Positions 45,225 through 53,361 of a stretch of DNA of 64,000 bases are shown one piece after another (position 1 is the stretch's first letter; every line of letters starts with the position of its first letter). The stretch comes from Oceanidesulfovibrio marinus. GTDB taxonomy: Bacteria; Desulfobacterota; Desulfovibrionia; Desulfovibrionales; Desulfovibrionaceae. The notes under the pieces were generated by a model, which ran no database searches, was not told the origin of the DNA, and saw only the letters and a program-made list of their open reading frames with translations. The position numbers and the translations under genes are program-made. The stretch covers positions 3,751,322-3,815,321 of the forward strand of contig NZ_CP039543.1 in the NCBI RefSeq assembly GCF_013085545.1, written 5' to 3'.

Positions 45225-45923
45225 TTAGAAGTATCCCAGCGCCCGCAGCTGCGCCATGACGGCTTCCTTGTCGGGGTTGCGGCTGGCGCGTTCGGAGGCG
45301 GCCTGTCCTTCTTTACCAGGGGCTGTGGTGCAGGGGATGCAGCTCAGGGAACGGTAGCCCTGGTCGTAGGGCGGGGCGTAGGGCAGGTCGAAGGTGCGGA
45401 TGTAGTCCCAGACATCGGTTTCGCTGAAGTCGAGCAGGGGGTGGATGCGCTCGTGGGGCGGGTGCTCGCGCGGGGAGACGGCTGTTTCGCCGGCGCGGGT
45501 TTCGTGCTCGTCCCGGCGGATGCCGGAGATCAGGGCGGTGAGGCCGAGCTCGGTGATGGCTGCGCGCAGGGGCGCCACCTTGAGCACGCGGCAGCATTCC
45601 AGCCGGTTGGTGGAGGGCATGGCGCCGTCGGCGGCCATGGCGGCCCAGTCGGCGTCCTGCACGATGCGCAGGTCCAGGCCCCAGTCGGCGGCCAGGCGGT
45701 CGCGAAAGGCGGTGACCTCCGGAAACTTGACGCCGGTGTCGATGGAGAGCACGGGCAGGGGCACGCTGCCGCCGTACATGGTGCGCACCAGGTGGAGGGC
45801 CACGAGGGAGTCCTTGCCGCCGGAGAAGGCCACGGCCATGGAGCCGTGGTGGCGTGCACGCGCGGATTCGAGGAGCGCGAGAGCGGTTTCGATCTTGGTT
45901 GGAAGCTGGGAACGGGAGGTCAT
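45225..45923 (-). CDS. PAPS-reductase-family adenylyl-binding protein (CysD/CysH-like)
   Basis: A 232-residue member of the PP-loop family that includes PAPS reductase and the small subunit of ATP sulfurylase. The loop SGGKDSLVALHL is near 34, GVKFPEVTAFRDRL follows, and GIRRDEHETRAGE near 138 is the second phosphate-binding segment. The C-terminal part LSCIPCTTAPG carries two cysteines. Function is not certain: sulfate reducers use Sat and AprAB for respiration, so this may be assimilatory or serve another adenylylation. Its ATG overlaps the stop of the REC-GAF-PAS gene (ATGA), so they are coupled. Confidence 0.87.
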   Translation of the reverse strand: MTSRSQLPTKIETALALLESARARHHGSMAVAFSGGKDSLVALHLVRTMYGGSVPLPVLSIDTGVKFPEVTAFRDRLAADWGLDLRIVQDADWAAMAADGAMPSTNRLECCRVLKVAPLRAAITELGLTALISGIRRDEHETRAGETAVSPREHPPHERIHPLLDFSETDVWDYIRTFDLPYAPPYDQGYRSLSCIPCTTAPGKEGQAASERASRNPDKEAVMAQLRALGYF

Positions 45924-47350
45924 GCGTTGTCCTGGAGAAGGGTGATGCGCAGGCCGGAGTTGCGTACGCCGCGATCGGGTGGGATGATCAGGCCCATGCA
46001 GAAGGGGCGTTCGGCATCGGGGCCCCGGCAGATGAACGTGGCCGGAAAGGCGTGGCCGTTGTTGTCTCGCAGTGTCAGGGAGCATTCGTCCAGGGGAGAG
46101 GCGCCCGGTTGGGACATGCTGTGCAACATGTCGCGCAGGAGAGCGGCCTGGTCGGCCTGCACGTGATCGAGGAAATCGGCGAGGGGCGTGAGGCGCGTGC
46201 GGTTGGTGACGAGCAGCAGCCGGCACAGCGCGTAGGACCAGAAGAAGGTATCGCTGACCGGGTCCCACTCCCATACGCCCCAGGAATGCAGGGGCGAGAA
46301 ATCGGGGTCCTCGGTGCTGCCGGCTGCCGGCACGCCGTACTCGTCAAAGACGTTGCAGATCAGGACCCGGTTGAGCACGCCGCCCAGGCACTCGGCAACA
46401 GCCTCCAGGGCGCGCTTCGAGACATCGGGGATGACGTCGAATGATCCGGCGTTGAGGGCGGCGATGGTTTTTCCGTTGTAACGAACCGGAATTATGGAAA
46501 TGTTCTTATATGCAGCCACGAGCTCCGGGTTGGGGGACCGCAAGACCGCCTTCATCTCGTCGGTCGCCTCGTCGGAGTGGATGGGCTGGTTGGTCATGAG
46601 CTTGTGGTACATGGGGAGGGCTGGTGTGATTGCGTGGTAGTAGTTGGAGAACTCCGGGGACAGGTTGCGGGAGGTGAAGAGCTCCAGGGGGTTTCCCTCG
46701 CGATTCTCCACGCAGACGTGGATGCAGCTCGAATCGACACCATCAAGGGCCTGGACCGAGTCGAGGATGGCGTCGAGTGTCTCGTCCTGTGTGGACGCGC
46801 GGCTCAGGGCCAGGGCCAGATCGCGCTGGCGCTCTATCAGCGTCTCGGCGGCCATGCGTTCCTCGATCTCGCGCATCAGCCGCCGGTTGGTCATATCCAG
46901 GGCCTGGGTGCGCTTCTCCACAAGGCGTTCAAGATGCTTGCGGTAGCGTTCGTTCTCGCGGGCCAGGCGTTCGGCCGAAAGGGCCAGCCGCCTGTGCTCC
47001 AGGGCGCGGGACACCGTGCTGAGTAGGGTCTGCTTGCGCACCGGCTTGGCCAGGTAGTCGTACGCGCCGCGGCGCATCATTTCGGTCATGGCCTCCAGGT
47101 CCGGCTTGCCCGTGACCATGATGACCACCGGCGGCTCGTTGATGGCTGTGATGTGCTCGATGAGCGTATCGCCCATGTCGCCGGGCATGAGGATGTCCGT
47201 GATCACGATGTCGAAGCGCTTCCTGGCAAGGGCCAGGGACGCGTCCTTTACCGAGCCCACGGTGGTGACGTCGTACGAGGCCTTGCGCAGAAAAAAGGAA
47301 AACGTCTCTTGGATGGACTCTTCGTCGTCCACTACGAGTATCTGTGCCAT
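45920..47350 (-). CDS. Response regulator with coiled coil, GAF and PAS domains
   Basis: A 476-residue signalling protein with no recognised output domain. An intact receiver (1-120; VVDDEES, VITDILMPGDMG, MVTGKPD, DYLAKPV) is followed by a coiled coil (about 130-185, ENERYRKHLERLVEKRTQALD), a GAF-like domain (about 185-340) and a PAS-like domain (about 355-465, WGVWEWDPVSDTFFWS). It probably relays signal by protein contact. ATG 47350 is the natural start of the receiver; upstream codons in this frame belong to the shadow of the rhodanese gene. Confidence 0.87.
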   Translation of the reverse strand: MAQILVVDDEESIQETFSFFLRKASYDVTTVGSVKDASLALARKRFDIVITDILMPGDMGDTLIEHITAINEPPVVIMVTGKPDLEAMTEMMRRGAYDYLAKPVRKQTLLSTVSRALEHRRLALSAERLARENERYRKHLERLVEKRTQALDMTNRRLMREIEERMAAETLIERQRDLALALSRASTQDETLDAILDSVQALDGVDSSCIHVCVENREGNPLELFTSRNLSPEFSNYYHAITPALPMYHKLMTNQPIHSDEATDEMKAVLRSPNPELVAAYKNISIIPVRYNGKTIAALNAGSFDVIPDVSKRALEAVAECLGGVLNRVLICNVFDEYGVPAAGSTEDPDFSPLHSWGVWEWDPVSDTFFWSYALCRLLLVTNRTRLTPLADFLDHVQADQAALLRDMLHSMSQPGASPLDECSLTLRDNNGHAFPATFICRGPDAERPFCMGLIIPPDRGVRNSGLRITLLQDNA

Positions 47351-47438
47351 GCCTTCCCAGTACCACAACGCCGGGATGGAACACGAGGGCTCATTTGGCG
47401 CTTCGCGGCCTGGAAAGGCATGGAACAGACAGGAATTG

Positions 47439-47843
47439 CTACTTTTCTTCGACAGGGTAGTTGCTGCGGAACCATTCGTGCCAGCCGCCGAGGAGCACCT
47501 GCACGTTGGTGAAGCCGTGCCCCATGAGTTCCTGCGCCACCCGGGCGCTGGTGTGTTCGTTGGGTCAGGCGCAGTACAGAACGTACTCGGCCTCGGGATC
47601 GAGCGAGCCGATGGCGGCGTCCACGGCGTTGGGATCGAGATGCCTGGCGCCGGGAAGCTTGTACTCGCTGCCCTTCCAGTCGGAGTTGGAGCGGACGTCA
47701 AAGATGGTCAGGTTCGGGTCGCCCAGCCTGGACTTCAGGGTGTCCTTGTCCATGCGGGGCACTGTGTCTGCAGCGGTCGCCGTGGCGGCCAGGCCGAAGA
47801 CGAGGGCCAGTGTCAGGATCAGCAAAACTGCGCGGTGCGTCAT
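47439..47843 (-). CDS. Probable selenoprotein: periplasmic rhodanese with Sec in the active-site loop
   Basis: A 134-codon frame from ATG 47843 (GGAG upstream) to TAG 47439, with one in-frame TGA at 47565-47567 (codon 93). A signal peptide (AVLLILTLALVFGLAATATA) exports it. The rhodanese fold is clear: LTIFDVRSNSDWKGSEYKLPGARHL before the TGA, then VLYCA-U-PNEHTSARVAQELM and the closing VQVLLGGWHEWF after it. The C-terminal third lies wholly beyond the TGA, so a normal stop would remove the active-site loop and the last helix and strand. From general knowledge, single-domain rhodaneses of this subgroup read CxCPNE here, so Sec stands for the second cysteine. A SECIS-like hairpin begins 16 nt after the TGA. 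Predicted function: periplasmic persulfide or selenide transfer. Confidence 0.85.
47534..47548 (-). promoter_or_regulatory. Bacterial SECIS-like hairpin of the rhodanese gene
   Basis: On the minus strand, 16 nt after the TGA, GCGCC and GGCGC form a 5-bp all-GC stem closing the loop CGGGT. The loop equals the first five bases of the loop in the TusA-like gene (13330). Distance from TGA to loop guanine is 23 nt, within the usual bacterial range. Confidence 0.72.
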
Positions 47844-47924
47844 AAGTTTCTCCGTCTGCGGTTGGAATGGAAAAAATGGTCCTCGTTCCATTCTATACCG
47901 ACAGACGTGACGGCCTGCAACCGC

Positions 47925-49172
47925 TCAGCGTTTGCGAGGGAAGGATACGGCCGCGGCCAGAAGCACGCAGGCGACGAACAAGCTGACCCAGGGGCGGTCC
48001 GAGCCGCCAACCAGGGCAGCGGCCATGATCAGGTATATGCCGGCTGCAGCGCGGTGCGCGATGCGGGAGTTGCGCAGCACGCAGTTGGAGGCAGCGACGT
48101 TGACCACGGCGTAGCCGGCCAGCCACAGACCGAAGGCTCCGGCGGCGTATGCCTCCAGCACAGGCTTGCCGGCATAGCCCAGACCCAGCAGGCCGGCCAC
48201 GGCGGCGCAGGGCAGGAGCATGGGCATGGCGGCCAGGAACGGACGCCGCGAGGCCGGGAACAGGGGCACGGAGGTGGCGCGGATGGCCAGCAGCAGGCCG
48301 CCCAGGGCCGTGATCGTCGTCAGGATGCACGCGCCGCCCATGAGCATCCGACCTGTGGAGCCCAAGGCGCGGCGAGCCAGGAGCATGTGCGGCACGGTGG
48401 TGTCGGCAAGGCGGCCTGCATCCACCACATGCAGAGCCGCGGCCCCGAACATGGCCAGCAGCACGGCTCCGGCGATGACGGTCAGCATGTAGGCGCTGCG
48501 CCGGGCCGAGACGTCGGGCTCGGGCTCCGCCAGCAGAGGGCCGATCTCAAAGCCGATAAGCAGCGTGGTGGCCAGGAGCAGCCCGGAGAGCGAGAACGCA
48601 GGTAGCTGGTCCACGCCGGCGTTCTCCCCGGCCGGCGCACCCAGGGCGGCGGTGAAGAAGATGAGCAGCGTGAGAACGGCCAGCATGCCCGAGACGGCCA
48701 CCAGTTGCCGCAGCGGTTTTTCACCCAGGGCGGCGAAGCCGGCCAGCACGGCCAGCAGCAGGAAGGAGAAGCCGAGGTTGGGGAACTGCCGCCAGAAAAC
48801 CTCGTTGAAGATGTAGCCGGCCAGGGCCAGCAGCGAGGTGCCCATGAACAGGAACACGCCCACGCGGGCGGCCAGCGGCACCAGGGCCAAGCGGACGATG
48901 ACGCGGGGCGTGGGGTCCTCTCCGCAGACGGGCGAGAGGCCCAGGGCGATGGACTCCGGCTCGCTGCCTCGTGCAGGCAGCCGGACGTAGGCTGCGGCGG
49001 TGAGGCCGTACAGCGCGGCGAGCAGCGCCGTGATGATGAAGACGATCCAGCCGCTGTGGCCGGCCAGGGCGCCGAAGGCGGCCAGCGCGCGTACGTTGAG
49101 CACAAAGCCGAGGGAGACGATGAGCGCGGCGGCGAGGGAGCGGAGCGGCGGGACGGGCTGTCCGGAACCCAT
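47925..49172 (-). CDS. APC-type multi-pass permease
   Basis: A 415-residue inner-membrane protein with about 11-12 hydrophobic helices and the general look of the amino acid-polyamine-organocation superfamily (start SLAAALIVSLGFVLNVRALAA; internal FEIGPLLAEPEPD). No substrate motif was recognised, so transport specificity is unknown. The ATG at 49172 was chosen from GGAGG 9 bp upstream; the long upstream open frame has no coding character. Transcribed toward the rhodanese gene, 81 bp away. Confidence 0.78.
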   Translation of the reverse strand: MGSGQPVPPLRSLAAALIVSLGFVLNVRALAAFGALAGHSGWIVFIITALLAALYGLTAAAYVRLPARGSEPESIALGLSPVCGEDPTPRVIVRLALVPLAARVGVFLFMGTSLLALAGYIFNEVFWRQFPNLGFSFLLLAVLAGFAALGEKPLRQLVAVSGMLAVLTLLIFFTAALGAPAGENAGVDQLPAFSLSGLLLATTLLIGFEIGPLLAEPEPDVSARRSAYMLTVIAGAVLLAMFGAAALHVVDAGRLADTTVPHMLLARRALGSTGRMLMGGACILTTITALGGLLLAIRATSVPLFPASRRPFLAAMPMLLPCAAVAGLLGLGYAGKPVLEAYAAGAFGLWLAGYAVVNVAASNCVLRNSRIAHRAAAGIYLIMAAALVGGSDRPWVSLFVACVLLAAAVSFPRKR

Positions 49173-49308
49173 GTAGCGATACCTCCGGGAATCTTGTGTA
49201 TGCGGTTGAGCGGTGCGGCACGCATTTGCCGGCCGAATTACGGCCGGGTCGCGACAGCATACCACGTCGATTCCAGAAGGGAAGGGTGTGGCGAAAAAAG
49301 CGCCGGAC

Positions 49309-50385
49309 TCAGCGGCTCTGGTGCTCCAGCAGATACTTGAAGAACCGCTGCACGTAGCGGCCGGAGACCACGTCGGGCAGGGTGAGCCGCGGGGGCGACT
49401 GGTCCGGAAAGAAGCCGGTGAAGGCCAGGAAGATGTCCTGCGAGAGCTTGCCCAGCACAGGCTCCAGCTCGTTATTCCACAGCTCCTCCTGCGCCCCCTC
49501 GGGCAGCTCAAAGGTGCGGCACTGCAAGGGTCGGGAGTCAAACAGCAGGCAATGCTCCTCCTCCAGCAGCGGGCAGACCGCGCCGGACTCGGCCAGACAC
49601 CACTCGTCCGTGGCGCTTTCCAGGCCGCGGGTGGTGGTGGCCTCGGTGCGCGCCGTCTCCATGGCGCGGGCAATGAGCTCCTGGCGCTTCTCGCTGGACA
49701 GGGACACGTTCATCTGATGGCTCAGGTACACGGCCTCGGCAAAGCTGAGCCGGATGGGCCGGGTGCAGCAGCGCACGTGGCCCATGCCGCAGCGGGGCAC
49801 GGATTCATCCTCTTCGTCCAGCACGCGATCCTCGGCGCGTTGCACCAGGGCCTCGTAATCGCCGAAGAACGGGGAGAGATCCACGAGGTGTTTGTACTCC
49901 AGGGAGGGCTCCCGCACCGTGAGCTTGCCGGCGCGGCGGCCGTACTTGCGCAGGGTCCACCACTGGTTGAAGCTGGCGGGCTGCGACTTCAGGCCCTTGA
50001 GCTTCTTGCCGGCCAGCTTGTGGCCCAGGCCGCGGCGCAAGAGGTAGGCGTTGAGCACCGTGCCCGTGCGGCCGATGCCGTGGCGGCAGTGGATGAGCAC
50101 CTTTTTGCCCAGGTAGATGGCCTCGTCCAGCCAGGCCAGGGCCTCTTCCATGGCCGGCATGTCCGGGGCTTCCTCGTCCGGTATGGGCAGGTAGTAGACG
50201 TCGAACCCGTGGTTGGCCTCGATGTCGTGCAGGTCGCAGAACTCGGCGCAGAGATTGAGGATTGCGGTAACGCCCTGCTCCTTGATGGCGTCCAGCTGAT
50301 CATAGGACATGGGAGCCTGGCCCACGGCGAGCTGGTCTGTGACCCAGTGCAGGGTGTAGGCGGGGGCGTCTTTCTTGCGGAGCAT
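49309..50385 (-). CDS. Dual-specificity phosphatase fused to a YkgJ-like cysteine cluster domain
   Basis: A 358-residue cytoplasmic protein. Residues about 10-125 are a protein tyrosine/dual-specificity phosphatase with the catalytic loop HCRHGIGRTG (CX5R) near 99 and a candidate general acid in PIPDEEAPD. Residues about 195-345 contain CGMGHVRCCTRPIRLS, CPLLEEEHCLLFDSRPLQCRTF, the spaced cysteines of the YkgJ/CxxCxxCC family that bind zinc or iron-sulfur. Last gene of the operon starting at 56539, 8 bp after the PEP-synthase-like gene; it may reverse a phosphorylation controlled by that operon (inference). Confidence 0.88.
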   Translation of the reverse strand: MLRKKDAPAYTLHWVTDQLAVGQAPMSYDQLDAIKEQGVTAILNLCAEFCDLHDIEANHGFDVYYLPIPDEEAPDMPAMEEALAWLDEAIYLGKKVLIHCRHGIGRTGTVLNAYLLRRGLGHKLAGKKLKGLKSQPASFNQWWTLRKYGRRAGKLTVREPSLEYKHLVDLSPFFGDYEALVQRAEDRVLDEEDESVPRCGMGHVRCCTRPIRLSFAEAVYLSHQMNVSLSSEKRQELIARAMETARTEATTTRGLESATDEWCLAESGAVCPLLEEEHCLLFDSRPLQCRTFELPEGAQEELWNNELEPVLGKLSQDIFLAFTGFFPDQSPPRLTLPDVVSGRYVQRFFKYLLEHQSR

Positions 50386-50393
50386 GGCGAAGC

Positions 50394-52925
50394 TCAGCGG
50401 TCCGTTTTTTCGAGGAACGTGGCAAGGGCGGAATCGAGGCTGGCGTCATCCACCAGGGCCATGTCCAGCAGCCGGGTAACAGCCATGAGATAGCCGAGCA
50501 TGGCGAGCCGCCGCTGGATCAGGCCCGCGTCGCAGCGCCTCAGGTGCGCGTCCAGCATGTCGCCGCGGATCTCGATTTCGAAGTCGTAGTGCTCCAGGAT
50601 GCGGCGGATGAACTCCAGCCTGCGCCGGCGCTGGTCATAGGCTGCGCCGCCCCCCTGGAAGCGGAAGTTGATGTAGTTGTTCTTGTCCTCCGGACCGCAG
50701 ACTGTATCCAGCACGGAGAAGTGGTAGCCGAAGCGGATCATCATGTGCATGTACTGCGCGGAGATGACGGCGTAGCTGGCCAGGAACTTGGCGTGCTTGG
50801 GGAAGATGCCGGCGCTCACGCGGTCGAACTCCTCCCAGTCCACGTGGGTCATGCCCTGGGACCAGTCGGCGTCCTGGTCGGAGAGCCCCCACCACACGGC
50901 CCACAGCGGCTCGCTGGCGATGTCGTCCTGGGTTATCTCGGTCTTCTGCGCCGCGGCAGGGAACAGGCCGTTCTCCAGGTCGAGCACGTAGAGCACGATG
51001 GGCAGGTCGGTCTTCAGCCGCTTGGCGCGGGTCATGGAGCGGCCGCCCTTGTCCACCAGGGAGAACATCTCAGCCACGGATTTCTCGTGCACGAAGCGGA
51101 CGAGGTCGTGGAAGGAGCGGCAGTGCTCCGGACTGAACTCCGGGGAGTCCGGATCGGTCAGGTTGAGGGGCGAAATCTTGGGGATGACGGCGGCCAGCCT
51201 GTCGCCTGCAGGGGTTCCGGCCAGGCGCAGGGCGGGTCGCTCTTCGCCGGCAAGAAGCTCGATGCGGCCGGCGTGCACCCTGCCCAGGCCGCGGCGGTGG
51301 GAAAGGGTGACGATTGCGCCCTCGGCCAGGGCCTCGAAGGGGTCGGGGTCTGCGCAGACAAACACGGGCAGGCCCTGCTCCCGCGCCACGGAGGCGAAGT
51401 GGCTGGCGCGGCTGCCGGCTCGGGCGACCACGCCGGAGAGCTTGTGCGCGATGGTGGAGAGCTGCGGGGGCAGGGTCAGGCTGACGAGCACGGCGCCTTC
51501 GGGGATGTCGGCCGCGGCCATGCTCGTGGCATGGACCACGGGGCCACTGCCGGCTCCGGGCGCGGCAACCTCCAGGTCCGCCAGCACGGGCACGTCGTCC
51601 ACGTCCTCGGGCTCCTCCAGGGGGCGGGTGTCCACCTCTTCCAGGCCGGCGTGGGGACGGGACTGCAAGATCCACAAAGAGCCGCCCGGGTCCTCCACCC
51701 ACTCGATTTCCCGCGCTTCCGGAGCCTGCTCCGCACCGGCGCTTTCTCCGGCGTGCTTCTCTGCGTCGCGTTCCAGCCGCACGGCGTGGCGGGCCAGCTC
51801 CAGCAGCCCTTCGCCCGTACGCATCAGGGGCGGCGGGGATGTGGTGGGCGCCAGGGACAGGGCGTCGTTCTCGTCGCGTTCCACCTGGAAGGAGAGGCCG
51901 CTGCGAGAGCCGTTGACCAGGCTTTCGCCGCCGCCTTCCACCACGTAGATGCCGGCGCGCCGGGCGCCGCCGCGGGATGCGTCGCGGCTGAGCACCACGC
52001 CGGCGTTGCGCGCCTCCACCATGGGCATGATCAGGACGGCCATGGGCGTCTCCTCGTCGGCCAGGCCGGACATGACGCGGTAGGCGATGGCAGACTCGGC
52101 GTAGCGCGAGGCGAGGACTGTCTTGCACGCCTCGGGCACATCGGCAGCGGCCACGTTGAGCACGGACTCGAACTGCCCGGCAAAGGAGCGGCTGCCGTCC
52201 TCGAACAGGCCGGAGGAGCGCACGGCGAACCGGACTTCGGCATCATCGGAGACCAGGCCGGCTTCGCGGGTCTCCTGCTCCAGGGCCGGGACGGCCTGGG
52301 CCAGCTCGGTCGCGATGGTCTCGGGCAGCTCGGCCTTGGCCACCAGTGGCATGAGCTTCTGCGAGGCGGCGCGCACCGAATCCGGATCGTCGAGATCCAC
52401 ATGGGAAAGGGCCGCGCGGATGGGCTCGCGCAGGGCGGCGGACTCCAGAAAGTAGTTGTAGGCGCGGATGGTGAGCACAAAGCCCGGCGGCGTGGGGACC
52501 AGAGCCGCGGCGCCGGCCAGGGAGGCGGCCTTGCCGCCGGCCAGCTTGATATTTCCGGCCGCCTTGGCCAGGGGGATGATGTGGGGCGGGGCCAGGTCCG
52601 GCTCGGGCAGGTCCACGCCCATGCTCACGTAAAAGTCGATCTTGCGGTAGAACTCCATGAGGCCCATGTAGCGGCTGGGGCTCATCTCCATGAGGCCTTG
52701 CACGCAGCGCTCCACGGAGGCGGAGAGGTCGTCGCAGAGCCGTTGGATCATGGCCCAGTCCACCAGGCGGCCGCCGTAGTGGATGCCCTCCAGGTCGGCG
52801 ATGCGCTGCATGGACATATCGTCGTGCTCCAGCAGGGACTTGAACGCCGTATACTTGGCGCGCAGCAGGCTGCCGGGCGCAAAGACCTGGTAGGTCCAGT
52901 GCTTGAAGAGTTGGCCGATGGACAT
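50394..52925 (-). CDS. PEP-synthase/PPDK-like phosphotransfer protein with non-standard C-terminus
   Basis: An 843-residue protein. After about 120 residues of unclear fold comes the PPDK N-terminal ATP-grasp region (GGKAASLAGAAALVPTPPGFVLT near 130, VRFAVRSSGLFEDGSRSFAGQFESVLN near 235) and the swinging phosphohistidine domain with AGSRASHFASVAREQGLPVFV near 510, keeping the His. The usual C-terminal PEP/pyruvate-binding TIM barrel is absent; instead about 250 residues (from RSFHDLVRFVHEKSV) end with helices such as RRRRLEFIRRILEHYDFEIEIRG. It may therefore phosphorylate a different acceptor. Follows the receiver gene by 51 bp. ATG 52925 preferred over TTG 52967. Confidence 0.82.
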   Translation of the reverse strand: MSIGQLFKHWTYQVFAPGSLLRAKYTAFKSLLEHDDMSMQRIADLEGIHYGGRLVDWAMIQRLCDDLSASVERCVQGLMEMSPSRYMGLMEFYRKIDFYVSMGVDLPEPDLAPPHIIPLAKAAGNIKLAGGKAASLAGAAALVPTPPGFVLTIRAYNYFLESAALREPIRAALSHVDLDDPDSVRAASQKLMPLVAKAELPETIATELAQAVPALEQETREAGLVSDDAEVRFAVRSSGLFEDGSRSFAGQFESVLNVAAADVPEACKTVLASRYAESAIAYRVMSGLADEETPMAVLIMPMVEARNAGVVLSRDASRGGARRAGIYVVEGGGESLVNGSRSGLSFQVERDENDALSLAPTTSPPPLMRTGEGLLELARHAVRLERDAEKHAGESAGAEQAPEAREIEWVEDPGGSLWILQSRPHAGLEEVDTRPLEEPEDVDDVPVLADLEVAAPGAGSGPVVHATSMAAADIPEGAVLVSLTLPPQLSTIAHKLSGVVARAGSRASHFASVAREQGLPVFVCADPDPFEALAEGAIVTLSHRRGLGRVHAGRIELLAGEERPALRLAGTPAGDRLAAVIPKISPLNLTDPDSPEFSPEHCRSFHDLVRFVHEKSVAEMFSLVDKGGRSMTRAKRLKTDLPIVLYVLDLENGLFPAAAQKTEITQDDIASEPLWAVWWGLSDQDADWSQGMTHVDWEEFDRVSAGIFPKHAKFLASYAVISAQYMHMMIRFGYHFSVLDTVCGPEDKNNYINFRFQGGGAAYDQRRRRLEFIRRILEHYDFEIEIRGDMLDAHLRRCDAGLIQRRLAMLGYLMAVTRLLDMALVDDASLDSALATFLEKTDR

Positions 52926-52976
52926 GGTATGAGGTGCCGTATCGCAGAAGTGGGGGAGGGAACGCAAGCCGAGGGG

Positions 52977-53336
52977 CTACATCGCGAGCACTTCCTCGAC
53001 CTTGCTTTCGAGCTCGTCCTTGTCGATGGGTTTGACGCAGTAGTCCGATGCGCCGAGCCGCACGGACTCCCGGGCCGTCTCCAGGGTGGGGTAGCCGGTC
53101 AGCATGATGACCTTGACGCTGGGGGCGACCTTCTTGATCTCCTCCAACACCTCCACTCCTGTCATCTTTTTCAGCTTGATGTCCAGGATGGCGAGGTCCG
53201 GCGCGGTCTTGGCCGCGGCGTTGATGGCCTCCTCCTCTTCGGTGAAGGCGGTCACCTCGTGCCCCTTGCGCTCCAGAATGCGTTTGACCAGGGTGCCCTG
53301 GTCGCTCACATCGTCCAGTACGATGATGCGTGCCAT
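52977..53336 (-). CDS. Single-domain response regulator
   Basis: A 119-residue receiver: [24 protein letters not shown] (phospho-acceptor Asp), IMLTGYPT and [11 protein letters not shown] are all in place. No output domain. It lies 25 bp after the histidine kinase gene, its obvious partner, and before the PEP-synthase-like gene, which it may control by contact. Confidence 0.93.
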   Translation of the reverse strand: MARIIVLDDVSDQGTLVKRILERKGHEVTAFTEEEEAINAAAKTAPDLAILDIKLKKMTGVEVLEEIKKVAPSVKVIMLTGYPTLETARESVRLGASDYCVKPIDKDELESKVEEVLAM

Positions 53337-53361
53337 GTATCCTCCGTATCGTGCTTTATGC

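Noticed and set aside
47565-47843. The rhodanese as a truncated pseudogene ending at the TGA.
   Set aside because: The frame continues with intact rhodanese sequence to a TAG, and a SECIS-like hairpin sits at the right distance; selenocysteine explains the data better.
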